From: Dipodascopsis uninucleata var. uninucleata
Lineage: Eukaryota; Ascomycota; Lipomycetes; Lipomycetales; Lipomycetaceae
Assembly: GCA_030568195.1 (NCBI GenBank)
Contig: JAJLTO010000003.1
Span: 704,501-768,500 of the forward strand
Direction of reading: 5' to 3'
DNA length: 64,000 nucleotides
Below the pieces are notes generated by a model. It was not told where the DNA came from. It did not search any database and was given only the letters and a program-made list of their open reading frames with translations. Below, piece by piece: positions 55,595 through 64,000 of the stretch; position 1 is the stretch's first letter, and each line of letters begins with the position of its first letter. Both the position numbers and the translations under genes were made by a program.

Positions 55595-57919
55595 CTACAT
55601 TAACTCCACATAATTCGCTGGAAATAGATTTCGTTGACCATTATAAACTCCACTCCACCAATCTTCATCTGGAAACTGGATATCCTCAATCACCGCACCT
55701 TCTGGGAAACTCAATTCGTTATCCTCTTGGGCTTCATAGTCATATACTGCCTTTGCACTTGGGCCTTTTGGTATGGCTGGACCACTCGTAGGAGCTGGTT
55801 TAGTATCCGTTACAACTGCTGGTGCCACATCCTCAATATTTTGAAGCTCCACATAGTTTGATGGAAACAGGCCGAATTGACCCTCACTATTTTTACCTGA
55901 CCACCAACCTTCATCAACCATTTCAATTTCAGTAATTATTTCACCTTCGACAAGGTTGATTTCGTTGTCATCATCTTTCATATAGTCATACGTAACGACT
56001 GCAGTTAACAAGCTATCACCTTTTGGCTTGGGCTGTTCTGGCTCTGATTCTGGCTCCAGTGCAACAGCTTTAGTAGGTGCTGCACCACCCATGATACCAC
56101 CGCTAGAGATAGCGGACGCAGCAGCCGCACGTCCCATCTGAAAGGCATTTAGCGGCTTTTCTGGTTCTGGCTCTGGCTCTGGCTCTGGTTCTGGCTCTTG
56201 TTCCGGTTCTGATACCGGCTCTTGCTCTCGTTCTGGCACTGGCTCTGGCACTGGCTCTTGTTCAGGTTCCGGCTCTTGTTCCGGCTTTGGTACTGGTCGA
56301 AACTGGCCAGCAGCAGCCGGAGCACCGAAGGGACGAACGACAGAGGAAGAAGCCGAAATAGGATTTGCGATTCTAATAGGAGATGGAGACCGAGCAACAG
56401 GGGGTGGCGCCGATTTGACAGGTTCCTCATCGTCTGCTACAGATGACTGTGCCAAACGAGCTCTAATCTCGGCCACACTAGGCTGATGATCATCTTCGTC
56501 TTCCTTAGATAATACTGGTGGTGCACCAGTGGAACTCACTGAAACAGAAGGGGCACCTGACGCTTTCGCTTTTCTTTCTGCCCAAAGCTGAGCTGGTGTT
56601 TTGCCATTCTCTGCACCGAAATTTTTACTTACTCCGCCAATAGTGCGTGATGGAACACCAAAACTGTTAACTGGCATTGGAGGAGCTGTTCCAAATGAGC
56701 CTGCACCACCGAACTTGCTCGAAACGGCAGGCTTTGTTACCTTTGGTTTCGGCAATTCTGTCAGTCTTTCCGAATGGCTAAATATCTTGGCACGATCCCT
56801 GATGTCGGCATTTTCAAATTCAGACTCTTCTTGCGCTTTGGCCTTAGCTCTGATAGCAGCGATATCAACTTTTCCGACAGGTTGATATGTACCCTTTACA
56901 ACATCAGGTTTCGAAGACTCCTTTTCTACCTTAGAAGCAGAAGACCGAATAGCAGCAATGTCTACTTTGCCGATTGGCTGATAGGCTCCCCGAACTGGCT
57001 CGGGAGCATAAGTGGAAGCGGATTTCTTAGAAGATTGACGAATTTCATCAATATCAACCTTTACCGGTTTATATGCCGATGGCACCTTAGTAACTTCATC
57101 CGCAATAGCTGGCGGGGCGTCACCCCAATCGGATTCATCAGCATGCGAACTGGAGTGAGCGGTTGTATATTTTGGTCGTACTGGAGGTGCCTTTGAAAAC
57201 CTGGAAGCAAGATCTGCCACTGAGTACCTGGCCCCCGAAGCATCTGCAACCTTACGTAATATCTCGTCGGGCTGAACATCTTCTTCGGATCGTGCCGTAA
57301 TTTGAACATGATATCCATGGAATAGCTTAGCTACTGAATTAAAATGAGCAGTAAAGAAACCTTTCACGAATTCTGGTACACCTTCACCGCACTATTCGAC
57401 AATAACAGAACATTAGTATTGCGTCCAAAACCTGCGCATAAGAATTGTATCATGAAGAATCGATCACCCAGTCGTCTACACGGACTTATACTAGGGCTCC
57501 TCCTTTGTAACATACCCAGCCAATAAGAACAAATTTAGCCAATTGGCTGTTTGGATCAGTAACACGAGCAAAAGCATATTGAATCTTGCCGTCAGAGAAT
57601 TCATCCGTGAATTCCTCAAGACCTCCGGCTATACATAAAAGTCAGCTCGATCAAAACAACTGCCACCCATAATTTCTAGCGGTTCAATTATTTCACGCAT
57701 TATTTATAATTTGGCTTAATAACTTGCACTACTAATTACTTCATGTGCCATAGATACTTGTCGTCACTTACCACCTGTGTCTTGAAGCTTTAAAGTCTTA
57801 CTGTTGTGACCTGCTCCGTATGAGAAGAGTGCCCAAGACATATTCGGATCTCCCGCCACAATTGCATCGTAAGACGATTGAATCTCGCGTGCATTCGAAG
57901 ACAAATCGATAGAAGCCAT
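55595..57919 (-). CDS. ABP1: Actin-binding protein Abp1 (drebrin-like)
   Basis: Three exons, 57919-57772, 57628-57516 and 57391-55595, with introns of 143 and 124 nt, give 685 residues. Abp1 links cortical actin patches to endocytosis and activates Arp2/3. Exons 1-2 and the start of exon 3 code the ADF-homology domain (about 1-140: [59 protein letters not shown]). Three copies of a fungal Abp1 motif follow, around VKVDIDEIR, then GKVDIAAIR twice. [16 protein letters not shown] and Pro-rich parts come next, then a Glu-Pro repeat from a DNA minisatellite. Two C-terminal SH3 domains are at about 548-603 ([36 protein letters not shown]) and 629-684 ([27 protein letters not shown]). Yeast Abp1 has one SH3. 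Confidence 0.95.
56155..56295 (-). repeat. GGCTCTGGTTCT-type minisatellite coding Glu-Pro repeats
   Basis: Degenerate 6- and 12-bp tandem units across about 140 bp code a Glu-Pro/Glu-Gln-Glu-Pro array in Abp1, between its Pro-rich region and first SH3. Likely polymorphic in length. Confidence 0.88.
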
Positions 57920-58231
57920 TCTAGAAATATATGCGCGCCAACAACTGATGACTTGCGACGTCTAACTTGTGTTCTATCTACTTTTAACTTGATAGATGAT
58001 TGCAACGAAGGATATTAGCGAAGGAGGAGCAGCTAAGCCTCTATAAACCCTAATCACAGTTATCAATGCGACAATAGATGTTTTATAGTATGATGAGATT
58101 TAGGATCATAATAATCGAAAGACATTGATTGTAGCGAACAGGTAAATAGTACAGAATATCGAGGTCGAGGATGAAACTTCGATTGAATATATACAGGAGG
58201 TATAGTACGCTGACATCAAATCAGAGGACGG
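57920..58231. promoter_or_regulatory. Bidirectional promoter between ABP1 and RAD17
   Basis: 312 bp between the two divergent start codons. AT-rich; no defined site recognised. Confidence 0.5.
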
Positions 58232-60340
58232 ATGCCACCGACTAGAAAGCGAAGGCGTGTAGAGTCTGGTCAGACTGAACGTGAAGTGGTATTAGGAAAC
58301 CGCAACGCAAATTCACGAGGAAAGAAGAGCAATGTGAGTGTGCATACATCACGTCGTCGAAGCAAGTCTGGATCCATAGCTGCAGGATTATTATCAAGCT
58401 TTGGGCCGGAACATAGTGCGCATTTGGAGGGTATCACAGTTGATGACATAGAGGACATAGATGATATCTTCCTCTCTGAAGAGGAAAGTCATAGTCGCAA
58501 TAGCAAATCCACGGCAACGAAAAAAACTGAAATTGCTCCTCACAGACCTGCTGTAGTAGATATATCAGATAATAATTATCTTACGCGGGCGAATGGTAGC
58601 TTTAAGACAGGGAAATCAGACGACCATCGTATGTGGACTGAGAAATATGCACCTATCACGGTTGACAGTTTAGCACTTCACTATCAGAAGTATCAACGCG
58701 TGCGCAACTGGCTGAGTAGCGTGCTGGCTAATAGCCTTAAACAGAAGATTCTTGTCCTTGTTGGACCAAGTGGCTGTTCGAAAACTTCTACAATCCATGT
58801 TATCGCTAGAGAACTCGACTTAGATATCACTGAATGGGTAACTCCTCAGATCACAAATACATCGAATGATCGTGTATCACTTAGCCAAGCTTTTGAGGAG
58901 TTCGTATTTAATGCCCAAAGGTTTGACAGTGCTAATTCTCTAAAGATAGATGGCTCCTATGCAGTAATTGATATGCGTGGAAGGGACATGAGACACAAAA
59001 TCATAGTGCTAGAAGATCTGCCAGCTGTATTTGCTTCCGATAATGTCGCACGAGATAGATTTCGTAACACATTGAATACCTATTTACATTCGCGCGCCAA
59101 TGGTTCCCCGCCCTTAGTGATTATTATCACAGAAGTAGAAATGAGAGAAATGCTCGATAGCTCTGGCTCAAGTTTCTCAGCTGAAACAGTTCTTGGTAAG
59201 GATATTTTAGCACATCCGAAGGTTGGCCGGATTGATTTCAATCCTATCAATAAGACGCTGATGAGCAAAGTCTTAAAAACGATTGTCTCCAAGGAAAGAT
59301 TAATACTGGATCCTAATATTTTGTCTAATTTGGCAGAGCTTGGAGATGTGAGGTCTGCTATCAATGCCTTGGAATTTTATTCGCGAGCTAGTGACAGTGA
59401 TAGAAGTAGTCAAAGCTCTAATGCTTATAATACAATAGGTATCAGAGAAACATATTTAGATATATTTCATGCTATAGGTAAAGTAGTATATAACAAATCA
59501 TTGAAAGAAATTGAGTCTGTGCTGGAATCAGGATCAACAACAATGCTTGTCCCTGGCATATTCGAAAATTATGCTTCGTCGTGTTCTTCTGCAGAAGTTC
59601 TCGATAATTGTTGCGAAGCACTTTCTGACTCAGAAATACTGATGTCAAGTAATAAAGGATGGTGGAAACGGTCTTCATATCAGTCAGACTTTGGCGCTAT
59701 AGATTTGACTGAACTAGCAACGGAAGTTTGTATCCGAGGTACTATGAAATCTCTTGATAGGCCATCTAAACGACTTAATATATCTATAAGAGATTATATT
59801 GAGCGCTCACGACGGAACGCTAAAGGCAATACAAACAGTAACTTTGGAATAGGAGGAGGAGGATATTCATTTGTGAAGTCTTACGATTATCTCATCTGGA
59901 GACAGCAGAGATATGTAAGAGAGACTATTGGTAAGTTGCTGAGAGCGCAGGCGAGAGAAGATTTGATTGATCCAGAGATAAATTACCAATCCACGAATTT
60001 CAGTATTAATGATAAAAGCAACATCAATAGACTCAATCGGAAAGTTGAGGATTACATGACGGAGGACGCATTTTGGGAGTCTCTAATAAGAAAAGATGAC
60101 AGTTTTAGGAAAATCGGTGGTTCATATGGAAGTATGGAATGGACCGAGATAGCATCCTCCAACCCAGAAAATGGTATCAGAAATCTGGGGTATTGTCATA
60201 ACGATCAGAACCACTGCAATAAAAAGGAGTACACTAATGTTTTTAACCAAAATTTAAGTCAAGATGATGATGATGTAAATAGCATTCTTATTTCTGGACT
60301 TGTTCTACCAGATGATGACATTTCAGAGGTTGAAGATTAG
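58232..60340 (+). CDS. RAD17: Checkpoint clamp loader large subunit Rad17/Rad24
   Basis: Single frame of 702 residues. Rad17 joins Rfc2-5 to load the 9-1-1 clamp at damaged DNA. A basic N-terminus (PPTRKRRRVESGQ) looks like a nuclear signal, followed by an acidic stretch (DDIEDIDDIFLSEEE). The family start MWTEKYAPITVDSLALHYQK lies at about 133. The Walker A GPSGCSKTST is at about 176-185, with Ser in the place usual for Rad17. The Walker B-like segment IIVLEDLP is at about 252-259, the degenerate LEDLP form typical of Rad17 rather than DExx. FNPINKTLMSKVLKTIV and LAELGDVRSAINALEFY are the sensor and lid parts. RQQRYVRETIGKLLRAQARED is in the C-terminal domain, and the last 20 residues are acidic (SQDDDDVNS, DDDISEVED), as in the Rad17 tail that contacts 9-1-1. 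Confidence 0.93.
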   Translation: MPPTRKRRRVESGQTEREVVLGNRNANSRGKKSNVSVHTSRRRSKSGSIAAGLLSSFGPEHSAHLEGITVDDIEDIDDIFLSEEESHSRNSKSTATKKTEIAPHRPAVVDISDNNYLTRANGSFKTGKSDDHRMWTEKYAPITVDSLALHYQKYQRVRNWLSSVLANSLKQKILVLVGPSGCSKTSTIHVIARELDLDITEWVTPQITNTSNDRVSLSQAFEEFVFNAQRFDSANSLKIDGSYAVIDMRGRDMRHKIIVLEDLPAVFASDNVARDRFRNTLNTYLHSRANGSPPLVIIITEVEMREMLDSSGSSFSAETVLGKDILAHPKVGRIDFNPINKTLMSKVLKTIVSKERLILDPNILSNLAELGDVRSAINALEFYSRASDSDRSSQSSNAYNTIGIRETYLDIFHAIGKVVYNKSLKEIESVLESGSTTMLVPGIFENYASSCSSAEVLDNCCEALSDSEILMSSNKGWWKRSSYQSDFGAIDLTELATEVCIRGTMKSLDRPSKRLNISIRDYIERSRRNAKGNTNSNFGIGGGGYSFVKSYDYLIWRQQRYVRETIGKLLRAQAREDLIDPEINYQSTNFSINDKSNINRLNRKVEDYMTEDAFWESLIRKDDSFRKIGGSYGSMEWTEIASSNPENGIRNLGYCHNDQNHCNKKEYTNVFNQNLSQDDDDVNSILISGLVLPDDDISEVED

Positions 60341-60652
60341 AAAGGGTAAAAAGTTAACGATAGATAATCTCGATAATCTTAACTATACAAATCTGATAAT
60401 TACTTAAGTAGACTTATTACTTGACTTTTTTATATACAACAAGAGTTACAGTTTTAAAGCGCATGGACGCATTTACAAAACACGGGGAACGATAAAATAT
60501 TACAGCCAAATGTTCTATATGTTAACGAGGCACGGGCAACAGACAGAGATAACAAAAAGAATTAATCTTATCCCATCACAATATTTTAAGAATTAACTTC
60601 TAGAAAGAAGAAAAATCACAAATTGAAACATTACAGAATATTATTACGTAGA
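60341..60652. other. Convergent intergenic region
   Basis: Short AT-rich region with the 3' UTRs of RAD17 and the glutaredoxin gene. No gene seen. Confidence 0.6.
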
Positions 60653-61378
60653 TTAGGCTGAAAGATTCTTGAAAAATTCAGGATCCTCAGCAAGCATCTC
60701 CTTCACGATGTCTAATCCTCCCTGAAGTTCACCATTGACGTACAACTGCGGAAACGTAGGCCAGTCGCTAAAAGTCTTTAGACCTTGGCGAACTGCATCA
60801 TCCTTAAGGATATCAAAGAATCCAAATCTGACATGGTTCTCTCTCAAAATTCCAACTAGCTGCCTGCTAAATCCGCATTGTGGGGCAGCAGGTGTTCCTT
60901 TCATAAACAACATAACTGGTGCCGCAGATACTAGCTTTTTCAATCTGCTGTTTAAGTCGTCGCTCTCACTAGAATCGTTATTACTATCAGAACCAGTAGC
61001 CGTTGTCTTACCGTCTACAGTGTTAGCTGTCTGGCCACCCAAAGAAACTAATTTGCCAGAGACCTGCTGAACAGCACTTGAGAGTTCTTTTGGATCTGCC
61101 CCAGATAATTCACGGATAACTTTACTATGCTTGATGAAAACAAAAAAGGGAACTGCAGAAACATTGAAAGTCTCCGAGATTTCTGGATGTGCCTCAGCAT
61201 CAACTGACAGGAAAGCTATATCGGTGAACTGAGATGAAAGATAAGAAAATACTGCGTTCATCTGAACACAGGGAGCTGCCCATGACGTGTGGAAGGAAAT
61301 CACTATTGGCATGTCTACCGGTAAAGATGTTGTCAGCTCATTGAAATGAGATTCCCCTGTAATTTCTGTGACCGCCAT
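60653..61378 (-). CDS. GRX4: Monothiol glutaredoxin Grx3/Grx4 (thioredoxin-glutaredoxin fusion)
   Basis: Single frame of 241 residues from the ATG at 61378. The Trx-like domain (about 1-110) has SWAAPCVQMNAVF in place of the CxxC active site, so it is not a classic thioredoxin. A Ser/Asp-rich linker of about 25 residues follows. The Grx domain (about 140-241) has MFMKGTPAAPQCGFSRQLV with Cys168 in CGFS, then DWPTFPQLYVNGELQGGLDI, both needed for [2Fe-2S] and glutathione binding. Grx3/4 proteins sense and deliver iron and control iron-responsive transcription factors, acting in cytosol and nucleus. The length suits the one-Grx fungal form. An open region upstream of the ATG has no better start. 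Confidence 0.95.
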   Translation of the reverse strand: MAVTEITGESHFNELTTSLPVDMPIVISFHTSWAAPCVQMNAVFSYLSSQFTDIAFLSVDAEAHPEISETFNVSAVPFFVFIKHSKVIRELSGADPKELSSAVQQVSGKLVSLGGQTANTVDGKTTATGSDSNNDSSESDDLNSRLKKLVSAAPVMLFMKGTPAAPQCGFSRQLVGILRENHVRFGFFDILKDDAVRQGLKTFSDWPTFPQLYVNGELQGGLDIVKEMLAEDPEFFKNLSA

Positions 61379-62021
61379 TTTCCCGGGAGTTGATTTTTCC
61401 AAAGATTTTGTAGATAATATTGTCCGCCTTATTATTTCAGTTAAATGTCCTATTAGATCTCGGTTCCAATCTTGCTTCCTAGATAACCTGTCTCTCTTTC
61501 GTCAGGATACAGACGTTTCTAGTATCTGTAATCTAAAATCGGTGCGTACAAAGCTGAATTAATGGTTCGCACTTCAAGTTCTCAAATTTAATCACTAAGC
61601 TCGACAGGAGCCACTAATACACGCTTAATATTGACTAATCAACAAGATTCCGTCTGTGCTGTGAATATTTTATAGAAAACTTTTTTCTCTCTCTGGACTC
61701 TTTGGCTTTACAAAAAGAAATACGAAAATATCCAGTTTATTAGATGACGAATATTAGGTGGAGAAAGGTAAATTTTTACGTAATCTAACTATTGTTACAA
61801 AACCCTTCGGACTGCGCGGAAATGCTATATGATGCGAACTTCAATTTGCGAGTACCACAGTAAAAAAAAACTCCAAACTTTAGTAAAAGTACAGTAGATG
61901 ATTATAAATAAACTAAGCATTGCAACCAGTTACCGAACATTGATGCCACAAAGAAAGAAATCAAGACCGACCATGTAAATATTAGCTGCTGTAATGTAGA
62001 TGAAATGTAATAGATGAAATA
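61379..62021. other. Intergenic region, glutaredoxin promoter and zinc finger gene 3' end
   Basis: AT-rich. No gene recognised; short frame 61368-61562 runs antisense to the Grx start and has no features. Confidence 0.5.
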
Positions 62022-63506
62022 TCATTCTGATTTAACGGACTTTGGTGACTTTGGTGACTTTGACGATCGGTTAACAGGAATCATATCCTTCTCTGAAAGG
62101 TCGCCGGACAAATTCTTCCCTCTCGACGTGGCTACATAATAACCATGAACTGATCTTTCATGTCGTGTACGATTACCTGCATCTGCATGCCATTGTGTGG
62201 TACAGATTTTGGAACCTGGAAACTTTTCATTATCTGGTCCAGCCCAAAATCTGCACTCATATCGGGGAACTCCGTGCTTGCGAGTATGATGACGGTCGCG
62301 CTCTAATTTTCGCTGAAATCCAATAATTGACCAAGGACACGATGATTCGGAGCACTTATATGGTCTTTGAATACCATACTTAATTACATGATCGCAATAC
62401 TCATTCAAGTCAGCAACTGAAAACCTCTTGGTGCAATGAGAACACGAGAATTGTGTCCTCCTGTATATTCGCCGTTTTCTTCCATTTCTATCAACATCTG
62501 AATTTCCGGCAGACTGGTCGGGACTTTCGATGGTACCATTCTCCAGTTCACTGGGACTTTCGATATCGTCAGCATCTCTCTCCGGCATGATATTTGAATA
62601 ACTAGGCTGTGATGTGGTAAGTGGCGACACAGAGTTGGCATTAACATTTTCATCAAGGCTACTGGGCTGTCCTTCTTCTTCCCCAAAGTAAAACCTTTCG
62701 TAGCTAGGAACCGAAAGCCTTGTACGATGATCGGCTATCTGGAGTGGAGCATTGCTGGGAATCGCCTGTGGAGGCAAGGACGTACTATGCAAGGACGGTG
62801 AGATAGCAACAAACGGTGATGAAACTGGTGTAGTATCCGACTGTGGACTGAGGAACTCAAAATCTGAGGGAGAATCTATAATGGACTCATTTAACATAGT
62901 CGATATTTGTCGAGCACTGTCGTTGTTGTCAAGGGTGCTGTTATTCCAATTGTAAGCAGAAAAAAGCTGTAAATTGTCAACGATAATCTCAACGGAGCTT
63001 CCCGTTGCAACAGGAGTAGTGATCGTACTTGCTCTCCCTGCATTCACATATGGTACTGTAAATAATGACTGCTGGTCGTTCTCCATATGTAATTGGGGAT
63101 ATGGCATTATTCTCGATGGATATTGCTGTGGAGTACACTGCTGTTGCTGTTGAGAGTATTGACCGTATCTATCTGTTGCTTGTGCTTCATCAAGTTGCAT
63201 ATCCAGCGCAGGCTCTAAATCATACGTTGATACACGGCTAGCGTCCGAATAATCCATATAATGGTAAATTTCACTCTGTGAGCCATGAACTTCAAATGCT
63301 GGATTCAAATGAGTTGCAAACTGAAGAGATTCATGGGTGGCTGCAGCTGTACCTTCATCAGACTGGTATATTCCAAAAGTCGCGGTCAAGGGACGACGTT
63401 GTACATTATCAGATTTTTCGCGTTCATTCGCATCCCCAGTTTCGCTGAACCTGTAGTCATTGTTATTCGACATGAGATCTAGAGATTCTATCAAGAATTC
63501 AAGCAT
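62022..63506 (-). CDS. C2H2-type zinc finger protein, probable transcription factor
   Basis: Single frame of 494 residues from the ATG at 63506. The N-terminal 330 residues are Ser/Gln/Asn/Pro-rich with a Gln run (QQQQQCTPQQ near 120), as in activation domains. The C-terminal part (about 345-470) holds three unusual fingers: FSCSHCTKRFS then CDHVIKYG; YKCSESSCPWSIIGFQRKLE then RHHTRKHG; YECRFWAG then CTTQWHADAGNRTRHERSVH. Spacing is irregular, with a Cys-x4-Cys in the second finger, and recalls fungal factors of the Rme1/Mtf kind rather than Kruppel tandem arrays. The last 25 residues repeat Ser-Pro-Lys (SSKSPKSPKSVKSE), likely kinase sites. I cannot name an orthologue. It is the last gene of the window; its promoter runs to the right edge. 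Confidence 0.82.
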   Translation of the reverse strand: MLEFLIESLDLMSNNNDYRFSETGDANEREKSDNVQRRPLTATFGIYQSDEGTAAATHESLQFATHLNPAFEVHGSQSEIYHYMDYSDASRVSTYDLEPALDMQLDEAQATDRYGQYSQQQQQCTPQQYPSRIMPYPQLHMENDQQSLFTVPYVNAGRASTITTPVATGSSVEIIVDNLQLFSAYNWNNSTLDNNDSARQISTMLNESIIDSPSDFEFLSPQSDTTPVSSPFVAISPSLHSTSLPPQAIPSNAPLQIADHRTRLSVPSYERFYFGEEEGQPSSLDENVNANSVSPLTTSQPSYSNIMPERDADDIESPSELENGTIESPDQSAGNSDVDRNGRKRRIYRRTQFSCSHCTKRFSVADLNEYCDHVIKYGIQRPYKCSESSCPWSIIGFQRKLERDRHHTRKHGVPRYECRFWAGPDNEKFPGSKICTTQWHADAGNRTRHERSVHGYYVATSRGKNLSGDLSEKDMIPVNRSSKSPKSPKSVKSE

Positions 63507-64000
63507 TCTTGGCTCATAACGTTTAGTCGTTTAGTGAGCCGTGTTATACAGCAGAATTCGCGGACTACTTTGTAAAAAGATATTCCAACGAGCAGCAAAA
63601 CAGAAAAAAATCCTCTAGTATCTCGCACTAGTAGCTACTGTAGTAACTGACAAACTATCTGTTTCTGCGTCTAGAGTCTAGAGTAAAGCCGTTATGACAT
63701 GCAGTGCTGCCTCGACAGGTTTAAACTTAGTTAATTTGAGTCGAAAGCTAATGAAAAAGAGCTAATGAAGTTAGGTAATCTCGTGCGAGGACACTTAATA
63801 ATGTGGCTGCAGATTGACGCACAATACAATAGAACGGTTTGAATGAAGGAGAATAATATAGATGAGGGAAGTAAATCTCTTTAATATATTGAGGATAGAA
63901 AGATAGACGATAGAGAGTACAGACGAAGACGTATAAAATTATTTTTAGAAAAATAGAAATAAGGGCAAGTGTGGAGTGCTATGTTCGCCAGTCTAACAGT
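63507..64000. other. Promoter-side region to the window edge
   Basis: Upstream of the zinc finger gene, AT-rich, stops in all frames. Nothing else seen. Confidence 0.5.

Noticed and set aside
61379-61402. Upstream extension of the glutaredoxin frame
   Set aside because: The extension starts at TTG; the ATG at 61378 fits the family start.

Overview
This window is a stretch of fungal nuclear genome, roughly 60% A+T, carrying 24 recognisable protein-coding genes on both strands. Fungal origin is shown by a membrane-anchored GH5 exo-beta-1,3-glucanase, a Gpc1-type glycerophosphocholine acyltransferase, an Atf1-type bZIP factor with an OSA-like motif, a DysF protein of the Mug65/Spo73 kind, and Abp1, Dbf4, Spc98/GCP3 and Rad17 homologues. 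About half the genes are interrupted by short GT-AG introns, mostly 54-190 nt with one of 39 nt. Several genes start or end with tiny exons. I cannot fix the phylum. The retained CUL3, FGGY kinase and intron-rich genes speak against budding yeasts. I saw no tRNA, rRNA, CRISPR array, transposon or virus-like element.

Layout. 1-10 kb: an unidentified Ser-rich protein, a Dot5/PrxQ peroxiredoxin, the GPI-transamidase subunit GAA1, a COG3 golgin-tether subunit that looks C-terminally truncated, and a small Ser/Thr-rich protein. 11-19 kb: FGGY pentulose kinase, an F-box protein with an RPEL-like actin-binding motif, proteasome subunit alpha-3/PSMA4, and a WW/FF splicing-transcription factor (Dre4/Urn1/TCERG1 type). 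19-29 kb: cullin-3, methionine sulfoxide reductase B, gamma-tubulin complex GCP3/Spc98, and a PARP-type zinc finger protein with four AT-hooks. 29-46 kb: a 2.4 kb silent stretch, exo-glucanase, an Mmt-type metal transporter, TFIID subunit TAF5, Gpc1, then 3.5 kb almost without genes. 46-64 kb: Atf1-like bZIP, DysF protein, Dbf4, Abp1, Rad17, Grx3/4 monothiol glutaredoxin and a C2H2 zinc finger protein.

There is no biosynthetic or defence cluster; the genes are housekeeping genes from separate pathways. Loose themes are chromosome surveillance (PARP-finger/AT-hook protein, Dbf4, Rad17), redox repair (PrxQ, MsrB, Grx3/4), ubiquitin-proteasome work (F-box protein, CUL3, PSMA4) and actin (Abp1, F-box/RPEL protein). 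PSMA4/Dre4, MsrB/GCP3, TAF5/GPC1 and ABP1/RAD17 are divergent pairs; Dre4/CUL3, DBF4/ABP1 and RAD17/GRX are convergent.

The points most worth checking are the F-box/RPEL combination, the PARP-finger/AT-hook protein, the shortened COG3, the 6-nt terminal coding exon of CUL3, and a perfect 15-bp hairpin upstream of the bZIP gene. No search could be run here, so names rest on reading the translated sequence against remembered family features.
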